A stretch of DNA of 16,572 bases from Alteromonadaceae bacterium. GTDB lineage: Bacteria; Pseudomonadota; Gammaproteobacteria; Pseudomonadales; Oleiphilaceae. Below the pieces are notes generated by a model. It was not told where the DNA came from and searched no databases. It saw only the letters and a program-made list of their open reading frames with translations. Where the stretch lies: positions 1 through 16,572 of the forward strand of contig JABXHG010000196.1 of the NCBI GenBank assembly GCA_013393545.1. Direction: 5' to 3'. The position numbers were made by a program, and so were the translations under genes. Each line of letters begins with the position of its first letter. Positions within the stretch are counted from its first letter, which is position 1. This document shows positions 7,502 to 14,185 of the stretch, piece by piece.

Positions 7502-7900
7502 TCAGGTATCGTTAAAGCGACGGCGGGGAATGCCGTTGCTGAACAGGTCTTCAGGCTCAGCCAGTACCGATTCCGGTTCAGGCTGCCCCGCAGGAGCATA
7601 GGCGCTGCGTTTTAACAGAACATGACCGCTTTCCAGGGCCTCGACAATGCCCTTGCGCAGGAGTTCGTTCAGCACAACAGCAGACACCAGGTCGGGGTTG
7701 GCGCAACGCACCAGGTCGGTAAAGGCGTCATCCCCTTCGGCCAGGGCCAGCAGTATTCTGGGCTGGTGCTGCTCATCCAGGAAGTCACCGGTTCCCAACC
7801 AGCAGCGGATCACCTGCCGGGCTCCGGGTGACAGCAAGGTGGTCACCAGCCCGGTCGGCTGCCATCGGGCAGGCTCCACCGTTGTGATCTTCGGGCTCAT
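7502..7900 (-). CDS. Short DUF6502-like protein lacking the N-terminal HTH region
   Basis: 132 aa of unknown function. Residues about 28-105 align with residues about 97-173 of the DUF6502 protein encoded directly upstream: RQVIRCWL with SRVVSGWV, DEQHQPRILL with DDKQPAMLDF, AFTDLVRCANPDLVSAVVLNEL with SFTELVRKYSGDMTPRAVLDEL, and RSAYAPAG with QRAYVPAG. It therefore looks like a shortened paralogue that has lost the first roughly 70 residues, with their helix-turn-helix, and the C-terminal third. It is not an obvious wreck: it has its own ATG in an ATGA overlap with the upstream stop, a GGAGATAAG ribosome-binding site and an intact frame. It could modulate its full-length partner by forming mixed oligomers; that is speculation. 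A decaying duplicate is the alternative. Confidence 0.75.
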   Translation of the reverse strand: MSPKITTVEPARWQPTGLVTTLLSPGARQVIRCWLGTGDFLDEQHQPRILLALAEGDDAFTDLVRCANPDLVSAVVLNELLRKGIVEALESGHVLLKRSAYAPAGQPEPESVLAEPEDLFSNGIPRRRFNDT

Positions 7901-8754
7901 GAGCGCTTATCTCCGCTGGTGTCCGGTTGTATCGGTTCTTCGAAATAGAAAATGCCAACGCCGGTACGCACTTTGTTGGCGCCCTCACCCTGGCTTCCAG
8001 ATCCTTGCCGGTCATGGGGCCCCAGCCAGTCGTCCAGTTGTTCCAACAACGCCTGGGACTGTTCCGCCGAAATCTCCCGCCACCGTTCAATCACGTCTGC
8101 CGGGATGTTGTCGTAGGTCAGGGTCCGCTGGAACAGCGGCGACTTCCCGGCCGAACGGCTGATCAGGTTGTGATCGATGGTGGCTACAAGATCAGATACG
8201 TCTTCACCGAAGATTTGGAGCATATCCTCACTGTCACCGGCCGGTACGTAGGCTCTTTGTTTTAGCTGGAGCCTGCCGGAGTCCGGCTCTACCACAGCCA
8301 CGCCCACCCGCATCAGCTCATCCAGCACAGCCCGCGGCGTCATGTCGCCACTGTACTTGCGTACCAGTTCGGTGAAGCTGCCGGCACCTTCAAAATCCAG
8401 CATGGCGGGCTGTTTGTCGTCAGCCTGATAAGCCGGATCGTGTACCCAGCCAGACACCACACGGGATGCCCGGTTGGCGTTAGACCGGGATTCCCGCGCA
8501 GGGTTCTGGCCAGCCAGGATTTCCCGCTGGCGTTTGACTTCCTTGCGGGTAAGGCCGGTCATAACCGCTGCCCGGGAATCCGTAGGTTTACGCCGGCCAT
8601 CACTGAAATCTTCCAGTGCCGCTTCCACATAGGCGCGTTTGACCAGTTCGGAGAATTCGCCGAAAGGCACACCGTTGCGCAACAGCAAACGGGCCAGAGG
8701 CCGCAAAATGCGGAACAGTGCTTTGTGGAGGGGGTTGGCATTGGCATCAGTCAT
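7897..8754 (-). CDS. DUF6502 family protein, predicted DNA-binding
   Basis: 285 aa, cytoplasmic, no membrane segments. The family has no assigned function that I know of. Residues about 58-80 (TDSRAAVMTGLTRKEVKRQREIL) read like a helix-turn-helix: Ala-rich helix, TGLTR turn, then a basic recognition helix. Residues about 97-173 form a second helical module shared with the short neighbour at 7502-7900. The C-terminal third (about 190-250) is helical and charged, compatible with oligomerisation, and ends in a polar tail. The start codon has no convincing Shine-Dalgarno, and a hairpin lies just upstream, so translation may be limited. The gene sits between two DUF5666 lipoprotein genes and shares an ATGA overlap with the next gene. 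A regulator of the DUF5666 genes is a reasonable inference from the HTH and position. Confidence 0.82.
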   Translation of the reverse strand: MTDANANPLHKALFRILRPLARLLLRNGVPFGEFSELVKRAYVEAALEDFSDGRRKPTDSRAAVMTGLTRKEVKRQREILAGQNPARESRSNANRASRVVSGWVHDPAYQADDKQPAMLDFEGAGSFTELVRKYSGDMTPRAVLDELMRVGVAVVEPDSGRLQLKQRAYVPAGDSEDMLQIFGEDVSDLVATIDHNLISRSAGKSPLFQRTLTYDNIPADVIERWREISAEQSQALLEQLDDWLGPHDRQGSGSQGEGANKVRTGVGIFYFEEPIQPDTSGDKRS

Positions 8755-8775
8755 GTTTGGGATTGTAAAAGCCAG

Positions 8776-8802
8776 AACGGGCCGCCAGCACTGCGGCCCG
8801 TT
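8776..8802 (-). terminator. Hairpin between DUF5666 copy B and DUF6502, terminator or attenuator
   Basis: A perfect 10-bp stem (AACGGGCCGC pairing with GCGGCCCGTT) with a 7-base loop begins 14 bases after the DUF5666 copy B stop. On the minus strand it is followed five bases later by a short CTTTTAC tract. The GC-rich stem is strong but the T-tract is short and offset, so partial termination, lowering DUF6502 expression relative to the lipoprotein, is likelier than complete termination. Confidence 0.55.
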
Positions 8803-8815
8803 TCGGGATTACCGG

Positions 8816-10066
8816 TCAGTCGTCGTCACCGTCCTCGTCTTCACGCTCGATGGTGAAGGCTTCCAGGTATCCGTCCCGGCGGCGACCCTCCACTTCTACA
8901 TAGTCACCGACCATGAAGGCGTTAATGTCGTCTACCCGGCTACGGCGGCCATCGTCATCGTCGTCATCATCAATCAGGGTGCTGGCCGTGAGTTGAACCC
9001 GAACGCCACTGACAATCAGCACTTCACTGGCCAGGTCGATCTGCTCGATCCGGCCTTCCACCTCGTCATCGCCTTCCCGGCCTTCAATTTCCTCGGCCAG
9101 CAAGACACCGTTGCGGAAGTCGCCCTCTACCTTCACAAATACACCGTCCTGCAGGCTGCTGGCGCTGATGTCATCGAAATCAGTGTCGCTGTCGATCTGC
9201 ACCAGCACACCGTTGATGCGGAAGGTTCGGGTACTGCTGTCGTAGTCGTAGAGATCACCGGAGATTTCGACGTCATCGTCGTCATCAAACAGGTCGTCTT
9301 CGTCGTCAATTTCTTTGGCCATCAGGATGCCATCCTGCAGATAGCCTTCCACTTCTACCGCCATGCCGTCGCTCAGGTCATCCAGGTCGAAGTCATCGTC
9401 GCCACTGGCCAACTCGTATTTGACGAAGAAACCATTAATGGAGAAGGTTCGGGCTACGGCATCCAGGTTCTGTACCACGCCTTCAAGCTCAACCTCATTG
9501 TCGTCGTCGAAATCCGGTCCGCTAACCCTGGCGCCCACATAACTGGCCCGGAAGCTGCCATCGTCCAGCCGCCAGCCGCTCACCCGCACCCGGTAGCTCT
9601 CCGGGCTGGCCGCCAGTTGCTCCGGGGTTGCGCCACGGAAGACGGTTTCATTGGTGAGGCCAATCACCTGGCCCAGCATTTCAAGCTGGCCGGTATTGGC
9701 CGAGGCGTCCCAGCTTGCCTCTGTCAGCGGGCCACGCAGGGTGTCGTCGTAGGAAATGTCATCGGCCCGGCCTTCACCCCGGTCGTCCCAGCTGCCCTTC
9801 ACTTTCAGGATCATGCCCTTGTCCAGCTGGTCTTCCCGCTCGAGCCCGTCATCGCTGTCCACCCGGCCATCGGTGGTAAAGCGAGTGCCGTTCACATACA
9901 CACTGCCAAAGCCGGTAACCGCACCCACACTGGTGCCCTGGCTGTTGGCGCTGGTGTCAGCGGAACCGGAAGAGCCGGAGCCACCACCGCCACAGGCCGC
10001 CAGGCCACCCACCAAAGCTCCGGCCACCGCCAACTTGATCGCTTTCGAAAGTCCGTTACGTTTCAT
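8816..10066 (-). CDS. DUF5666 repeat lipoprotein, copy B, with acidic Asp runs
   Basis: Predicted exported lipoprotein, 416 aa from the ATG at 10066, which has GGAG seven bases upstream; an in-frame GTG at 10090 is rejected because that ribosome-binding site lies inside the extension. Signal peptide 1-24 ends in a canonical lipobox, Leu-Ala-Ala-Cys25, followed by a Gly/Ser linker. The mature protein is a series of DUF5666-like modules (VNGTRF, LGQVIGLTNETVF, INGFFVKYEL, INGVLVQIDSDTDF, VSGVRVQL), each followed by a V-E-G strand line. It carries several Asp runs (DDDDDVEIS, DDDDDDDGRR, and a GDDD C terminus), which could bind Ca2+ or other cations. It is paralogous to the protein encoded at 6030-7463. 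It is first gene of the cluster, downstream of a promoter that overlaps two palindromes. Its function is unknown; an envelope or extracellular-matrix role is only inferred. Confidence 0.88.
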   Translation of the reverse strand: MKRNGLSKAIKLAVAGALVGGLAACGGGGSGSSGSADTSANSQGTSVGAVTGFGSVYVNGTRFTTDGRVDSDDGLEREDQLDKGMILKVKGSWDDRGEGRADDISYDDTLRGPLTEASWDASANTGQLEMLGQVIGLTNETVFRGATPEQLAASPESYRVRVSGWRLDDGSFRASYVGARVSGPDFDDDNEVELEGVVQNLDAVARTFSINGFFVKYELASGDDDFDLDDLSDGMAVEVEGYLQDGILMAKEIDDEDDLFDDDDDVEISGDLYDYDSSTRTFRINGVLVQIDSDTDFDDISASSLQDGVFVKVEGDFRNGVLLAEEIEGREGDDEVEGRIEQIDLASEVLIVSGVRVQLTASTLIDDDDDDDGRRSRVDDINAFMVGDYVEVEGRRRDGYLEAFTIEREDEDGDDD

Positions 10067-10123
10067 GTTCCATCTCCAGGCTGATTTCACTCAATCCGGC
10101 GCATGCTCACTGCGCGCTGCCAG

Positions 10124-10143
10124 TTTGGGATATTTTTCCCAAA
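10124..10143. promoter_or_regulatory. Operator-like palindrome 1 (TTTGGGA-N6-TCCCAAA)
   Basis: A perfect inverted repeat with 7-bp arms and a 6-base AT spacer. It shares the core TGGGA-N6-TCCCA with palindrome 2, with centres 26 bp apart. It lies just downstream of the predicted transcription start for DUF5666 copy B, where a repressor dimer could block elongation or initiation. Confidence 0.55.
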
Positions 10144-10148
10144 CCGTT

Positions 10149-10170
10149 AAATGGGAAAATAATCCCATTT
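10149..10170. promoter_or_regulatory. Operator-like palindrome 2 (AAATGGGA-N6-TCCCATTT)
   Basis: A perfect inverted repeat with 8-bp arms and a 6-base AT spacer, the same core and spacing as palindrome 1. It covers the predicted -10 box of the DUF5666 copy B promoter. As a transcript it would be an AU-rich, weak hairpin with no following T-tract on either strand, so a protein-binding site is favoured over a terminator. Confidence 0.58.
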
Positions 10171-10184
10171 TCTGAGATTGTCCA
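10156..10184 (-). promoter_or_regulatory. Predicted sigma-70 promoter for the DUF5666/DUF6502 cluster
   Basis: On the minus strand TGGACA (10179-10184, five of six to consensus) and TATTTT (10156-10161, four of six) are separated by exactly 17 bases. The -10 box lies inside palindrome 2, giving a standard repressible-promoter geometry. The inferred start is near 10149, about 80 bases before the lipoprotein ATG. Confidence 0.5.
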
Positions 10185-10220
10185 GTTTTTGGATATGAAA
10201 CTTTTGTGAATCGGGAGGGT

Positions 10221-10565
10221 TTACTCGCCCATCAACTGACGAATCCGTTGATTAAGCCGGTTCACTTCCCGGCGCATGTCCTGCACCTGGTCCAACAGCT
10301 CCAGGGACATTGCCAGCCCGGGCAGGTTGAGTTTCAGATCCCGCTGCAGGCGCAGGGCTTTCTGAAGACGCTGGAGTGCGGCCACATCAAACTGCCACTG
10401 GCGCACTTCCGACAGTTCCTGCAGCGGGGTGATCACTCCGTAATTCACCAGTTTGATCACAAACTCCGCGTGGCAGTCACCACGCTCGCAGATTTCGCGC
10501 AGGGTGAAGGTGCTGCCGTTGGTGTCGGTCACTTCTACGGTCAGTATCTGGTCTTTATTTGTCAT
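10221..10565 (-). CDS. cbpM: CbpM, modulator of the DnaJ-like co-chaperone CbpA
   Basis: In E. coli, CbpM binds the J-domain of CbpA and inhibits its co-chaperone activity. The true start is ATG at 10565 (MTNKDQIL), with GGGGTGA just upstream; the longer open frame overlaps cbpA and is rejected. The 114 residues have a MerR-like start: ILTVEVTD, then the LREICERGDCHAEFVIKLVNYGVITPL stretch that typifies the family, and a C-terminal helix of coiled-coil character (about 60-112, LLDQVQDMRREVNRLNQRIRQLM). It lies 13 bases after the cbpA stop, the usual cbpA-cbpM order. The annotation is firm from the motifs and the neighbour. Confidence 0.9.
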   Translation of the reverse strand: MTNKDQILTVEVTDTNGSTFTLREICERGDCHAEFVIKLVNYGVITPLQELSEVRQWQFDVAALQRLQKALRLQRDLKLNLPGLAMSLELLDQVQDMRREVNRLNQRIRQLMGE

Positions 10566-10578
10566 GTTCACCCCCCAC

Positions 10579-11538
10579 TCACACGTGCAGCTTGCTGCGC
10601 GGATTGAAGTCTTTTTCCAGCTCCGCCAGCGTCTCGTAGAGCTTTTCCGCCTCCGGCGTGTGTTGCTCAGGCATAGCCACCTGCAGCACCACAATCTGGT
10701 CGCCCGGATGCTTACCGGGGAAGCCCTTGCCTTTCAACCGCAGCTTGCGGCCGCTGGAGGAACCCTTGGGCACTTTCACATTCACCTTGCCACCCACGGT
10801 TGGCACGGTCACCGTGGCACCCAGCGCAGCTTCCCAGGGCGCAACCGGCACCGTTACCAGAACGTCGCGGCCCTCGATGGCGAAATGCGGGTGCGGCGCC
10901 AGTTCCACTTCAATGAACAGGTCCCCCGGCTCGCCTCCACCAACACCCGGCGCGCCCTGGCCTTTCAAGCGTATATGTTGGCCTTCACGCATACCGGCGG
11001 GAATTTTCACCTTCAGGGTTTTGTGGCGCGGAACCATGCGGCCGTGGTTGTCCGGCTCATGGGCGGTGAAGGATACCTGTTTTTCACAGCCATTCACCGC
11101 TTCTTCCAGAAAGAGCGCCAACCTGGCGTGAACGTCTTCCCCACGCATTCTCATGCTCTGGCGAAAGCTACCACCGCCAAAGCCACCACTTTGGCCGCCG
11201 CCAAACATTTGCTCAAAAAACTCGCTGAATTGGCGGGCATCGGCTTCGGTATAGCCACCGCCGCCAAAGCCAGAAGCACTCTGCCAACCGGGCGGTGGCT
11301 GGAAGGAGCCATCTTCCCGGGCCCCGTATTTGCGCAGTTGATCGTACTCGGCGCGTTTTTCCGGATCTTTCAGGACTTCGTAGGCTTCTCCCACGTCCTT
11401 GAATTTATCAGCGGCATTGTCTTCCTTGCTGACATCCGGATGATATTTGCGCGCCAGCTTGCGATAGGCCTTTTTGATCTCTTCGGGCGTTGCGGATTCG
11501 CTCACGCCAAGAGCTGCATAGTAATCCTTGAAATCCAT
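10579..11538 (-). CDS. cbpA: CbpA, curved-DNA-binding DnaJ-class co-chaperone
   Basis: Co-chaperone that stimulates DnaK ATPase and, in E. coli, also binds nucleoid DNA. From ATG at 11538 (GGAG upstream) it has 319 residues, close to the usual CbpA length. The J-domain is at residues 3-68 with the His-Pro-Asp triad at 33-35. A Gly/Phe-rich linker follows (about 90-135, [10 protein letters not shown] and [12 protein letters not shown]). The C-terminal substrate-binding domains run from about 140 to the end ([49 protein letters not shown]). The Cys-rich zinc finger of DnaJ is absent, which separates CbpA from DnaJ. It is followed by cbpM. The upstream region has a sigma-70-like promoter and no clear sigma-32 site. 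Confidence 0.94.
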   Translation of the reverse strand: MDFKDYYAALGVSESATPEEIKKAYRKLARKYHPDVSKEDNAADKFKDVGEAYEVLKDPEKRAEYDQLRKYGAREDGSFQPPPGWQSASGFGGGGYTEADARQFSEFFEQMFGGGQSGGFGGGSFRQSMRMRGEDVHARLALFLEEAVNGCEKQVSFTAHEPDNHGRMVPRHKTLKVKIPAGMREGQHIRLKGQGAPGVGGGEPGDLFIEVELAPHPHFAIEGRDVLVTVPVAPWEAALGATVTVPTVGGKVNVKVPKGSSSGRKLRLKGKGFPGKHPGDQIVVLQVAMPEQHTPEAEKLYETLAELEKDFNPRSKLHV

Positions 11539-11600
11539 GGCGCTCCTCACAGCTGGTCAAAAACAATCTCTGTTTACCTATAGTTGACGCTGTCCGGGAA

Positions 11601-11630
11601 ATTACAAGGGAGTGACCAAAAAGGAAGCAA
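11601..11630 (-). promoter_or_regulatory. Possible sigma-70 promoter for cbpA-cbpM
   Basis: On the minus strand TTGCTT (11625-11630) and TGTAAT (11601-11606, five of six to the -10 consensus) are 18 bases apart, placing a start about 55-60 bases before the cbpA ATG. A second, poorer pair (TTGTAA with TATAGG, 19-base spacer) overlaps it downstream. Neither is certain. Confidence 0.3.
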
Positions 11631-11747
11631 TGCAAACATCCTCCATTAAACGGCGCCTGTCCCTGTTGCCAACATTATCATTGCTACCGGATAGCCATTA
11701 GAATAGCCGGCTTTGCGCTTCAGAACCTTTTGGGAAATTCGTTAACC

Positions 11748-12404
11748 GTGACCTCCAGCTATTCACCCGGACAACGGCTCCTGCAGCAGCTGCCGCGCTC
11801 CGCGGACAGCACAAATCTGCCCTGCATTGCCGAACGGCTGGGCCGACTGTTTGGCCTGGGCGACACCATGAGCCTGGATGCGGCCATCGCCTGGCGTTCA
11901 CGGCACCCGGGCAGCCCGCAGGCGGCGGTTGTTGAACGGATGACCGAAGAACTGGCGACCAGTCGCCGTGCGCTGGTCCGGCGGATCGAAGACTGGGCCG
12001 GTGATGTCACCTTTGACGATGAACCGGCCTTCGAGCCCTTGCAGAATGCCTGGCTCGGGGTGCAACGGAAAGTTGCCGCCACCAGCCGGCAACTGCGCGA
12101 CAAGGTGCGCAAAATCATGAAAGACCAGAGCTCGGCCCTGGCGCACTTGGCCGAGCTGGATGCGGTGTTTGACCACGCCATGGCCAGCTATACCAGCCAG
12201 TGTTTCGCCAAGGTTCCCAAAGAACTGGAGCAGCGTTTCCAGACACTGCAAAACGCCGACAGGCCAACACCCGAGTCCGACAACTGGCTCCACCGTTACT
12301 GCGAGGAAGCGCGGAACCTGTTGCTCGCCGAACTGGACGTTCGGCTGGAGCCGGTACTGGGGTTGCTGGAGGCCTGTCACAACGAAGTGAGTGAACATTC
12401 ATGA
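11748..12404 (+). CDS. DUF3348 family protein, first gene of the stator-like operon
   Basis: Soluble, mostly helical protein of unknown function, about 218 aa from GTG at 11748; an upstream TTG at 11730 in the same frame is the alternative, and neither has a strong Shine-Dalgarno. No signal peptide or membrane segment is seen, so it should be cytoplasmic. The N-terminal region resembles DUF3348 (LPCIAERLGRLFGLGDTMSLDAAI). The middle (about 75-150) is basic and helical with a motif-like WLGVQRKVAATSRQLRDKVRKIM, and the C-terminal third is again helical. Its stop overlaps the DUF802 start in ATGA, so the two are translationally coupled and probably made in fixed ratio. By position it may be a cytoplasmic partner, anchor or regulator of the DUF802/OmpA-like membrane complex; that is inference. 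It diverges from cbpA across a 190-base intergenic region in which I see no strong promoter for this strand. Confidence 0.83.
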   Translation: MTSSYSPGQRLLQQLPRSADSTNLPCIAERLGRLFGLGDTMSLDAAIAWRSRHPGSPQAAVVERMTEELATSRRALVRRIEDWAGDVTFDDEPAFEPLQNAWLGVQRKVAATSRQLRDKVRKIMKDQSSALAHLAELDAVFDHAMASYTSQCFAKVPKELEQRFQTLQNADRPTPESDNWLHRYCEEARNLLLAELDVRLEPVLGLLEACHNEVSEHS

Positions 12405-14185
12405 GCAGACTGTTTTTTGTTGTTGCCTTTGCCCTCGGCCTGGCCGTGGTGGCCTGGATCGGCGCCGGCTTTATTGGCTCCGAGCCACTGGCACTGGCCT
12501 TCACCGGGCTCATTGCGCTGGTGTACTGCCTGGGCTTTGGCGAACTGGTGAACTTTCGCCGCAGCACCGGGCTACTGGCGAACGCCCTGGACACCCTGCC
12601 CTCGAAAACCGGGGAAGTCAGCGGCTGGCTCAACGGCCTGCCGGGTGCCATGCAGCTGCCCGTTCAGCGTCGTATTGAAGGCCACGCAGCCGCCCTGCCC
12701 GGCCCGCAACTCACCCCTTACCTGACCGGCCTGCTGGTGATGCTCGGTTTGCTGGGCACCTTTGCCGGCATGATCGTCACGCTCAGTGGCGCGGCCTCGG
12801 CGCTGGATAACAGCAGCGAACTGAGCGCCGTTCGCAGTGCACTGGCCGCCCCAATTGCCGGCTTGAGTCTGGCCTTTGGCACCTCCATCGCCGGTGTGGC
12901 CGCCTCCGCCATGCTGGGGCTGGCCTCCACCCTGAGCCGGCGGGAACGCCTGCAGGTGTCCCGGCGCCTGGACGGGCACTTGCGCAACAAGCTGCGCCAC
13001 CTGTCTGGCGACTACCAGCGTGAACAGGCGTTCCAGGCGATCGAAAGCCAGGCCCGGGCGCTGCCAGAAATGGCCTCGGCCATGGAGCGCATGACCGCCC
13101 GCATGGAGCAGCTCGGCGAACGACTGGAGCAGTCCCTGACACAAAACCAGCAGGCTTTTCACCAGAACGTAGAAGCCCAATACCAGGCGCTGGCCGATTC
13201 GGTGGGCCGTTCCCTGAAAACCGCCACGGAGGCCAGCAGCCGACAAACCGCCGAGCGGATTCAGCCCGTGGTGCGCGAAGCGATGGACCAGCTGCGAACC
13301 GATGCCGATGCCCAACACCAGAACTGGTCATCCGCCGCCGGTGAACAATTGGCCGAGCTGACCAACCGCTTCCAGGCCACCACCACGGAAGCCACCGAAC
13401 ACTGGCAGCAAACCCTGGCGGAACAACAGCAACAGCAGACCAAGTGGCTGGAGAATCAGACAACCGGTCTGGAACGACTGACAGCCGCCACCGCAGAGCA
13501 GCTCGCTGCCCTGCAGGCGCAGGAAACTGAGCGCACCGAGGCCATCAGCCAGCGCCTGGAATCGCTGGAAGCCAGCGCGGCCAAACACCTGCGTGAGCTG
13601 GGCGAAGGCTTGGAAGCGCCCATGACCAGGCTGATCGAAACCGCCTCGGAGACGCCAAAGGCCGCCGCCGAGGTGATCCGCCAGTTGCAGGCGGAAATGG
13701 CCCGCAACAGCGAGCGCGATAACGATCTGCTGGAAGAACGCAAGCAACTGGTCAGCGAACTGGACGCCCTGCTGGCCAACCAGCGCGAGCAGATCGACAG
13801 CCAGCGCCAGGCGGTGGATAACCTGGTAAACGGCGCGGGCGACACGCTTAACGGCATTGGCGAACGATTCAACGCATTGATCGAAGAGCAGAGCCAGCAG
13901 TTGACCCAACTGGGCGACCACCTGACCGGCAGCAGCCAGGAAGTGGGCGCCCTGAGCGATGCCTTCGGCACGGCGATTGAGCAGTTCAGCCGGTCCAACG
14001 AACAGGTCATTGCCAGCCTGGCGGACATCCAAAAAGCGCTGGATAACGCCGGCACCCGTCACGACGAACAGCTGGCCTATTACGTGGCCCAGGCCCGTGA
14101 GGTGATTGACCTGAGCGTGAGCGCGCAGAAAGACGTGATTGATGCAGCCGCCGCGTTGCGCAAACCGGCAACCGAGGCCGTGTGA
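12401..14185 (+). CDS. DUF802 protein: MotA/ExbB-like membrane domain with long coiled-coil tail
   Basis: 594 aa. Four hydrophobic segments are visible (about 5-25, 29-49, 106-129, 147-175). The last two resemble the MotA/TolQ/ExbB proton-channel core: GLLGTFAGM (116-124), then a second helix with Pro151, Gly154 and FGTSIAGVAASAMLG (159-173), where Thr161 matches the conserved hydroxyl residue of that family. From about residue 180 to the end the protein is cytoplasmic, rich in Gln, Ala, Glu and Leu, and strongly coiled-coil; if one continuous helix it would span roughly 60 nm. This layout recalls ZorA of Zorya defence and is unlike flagellar MotA. It is coupled at both ends: ATGA with DUF3348, TGATG with the OmpA-like gene. 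A 5:2 channel with the OmpA-like protein is predicted from MotAB/ExbBD/ZorAB structures. Function untested as far as I know. Confidence 0.87.
   Translation: MSRLFFVVAFALGLAVVAWIGAGFIGSEPLALAFTGLIALVYCLGFGELVNFRRSTGLLANALDTLPSKTGEVSGWLNGLPGAMQLPVQRRIEGHAAALPGPQLTPYLTGLLVMLGLLGTFAGMIVTLSGAASALDNSSELSAVRSALAAPIAGLSLAFGTSIAGVAASAMLGLASTLSRRERLQVSRRLDGHLRNKLRHLSGDYQREQAFQAIESQARALPEMASAMERMTARMEQLGERLEQSLTQNQQAFHQNVEAQYQALADSVGRSLKTATEASSRQTAERIQPVVREAMDQLRTDADAQHQNWSSAAGEQLAELTNRFQATTTEATEHWQQTLAEQQQQQTKWLENQTTGLERLTAATAEQLAALQAQETERTEAISQRLESLEASAAKHLRELGEGLEAPMTRLIETASETPKAAAEVIRQLQAEMARNSERDNDLLEERKQLVSELDALLANQREQIDSQRQAVDNLVNGAGDTLNGIGERFNALIEEQSQQLTQLGDHLTGSSQEVGALSDAFGTAIEQFSRSNEQVIASLADIQKALDNAGTRHDEQLAYYVAQAREVIDLSVSAQKDVIDAAAALRKPATEAV

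Noticed and set aside
8639..10084. A 481-codon open frame on the plus strand opposite DUF5666 copy B.
   Set aside because: It is the antisense shadow of Asp/Glu-rich coding sequence; it has no ribosome-binding site or recognisable domain, while the minus strand has a lipobox, Shine-Dalgarno and family repeats.
10124..10170. The two palindromes as a cbpM terminator.
   Set aside because: The stems are short or AT-rich with no T-tract, and they share a core and spacing typical of protein-binding operators placed on a promoter.
10453..11583. A 376-codon plus-strand frame opposite cbpA-cbpM.
   Set aside because: It is the antisense shadow of two confidently identified genes.
11539..11640. A sigma-32 heat-shock promoter for cbpA.
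   Set aside because: CCCTTGTAA resembles the -35 region, but no CCCAT-type -10 element occurs at 13-17 bases.
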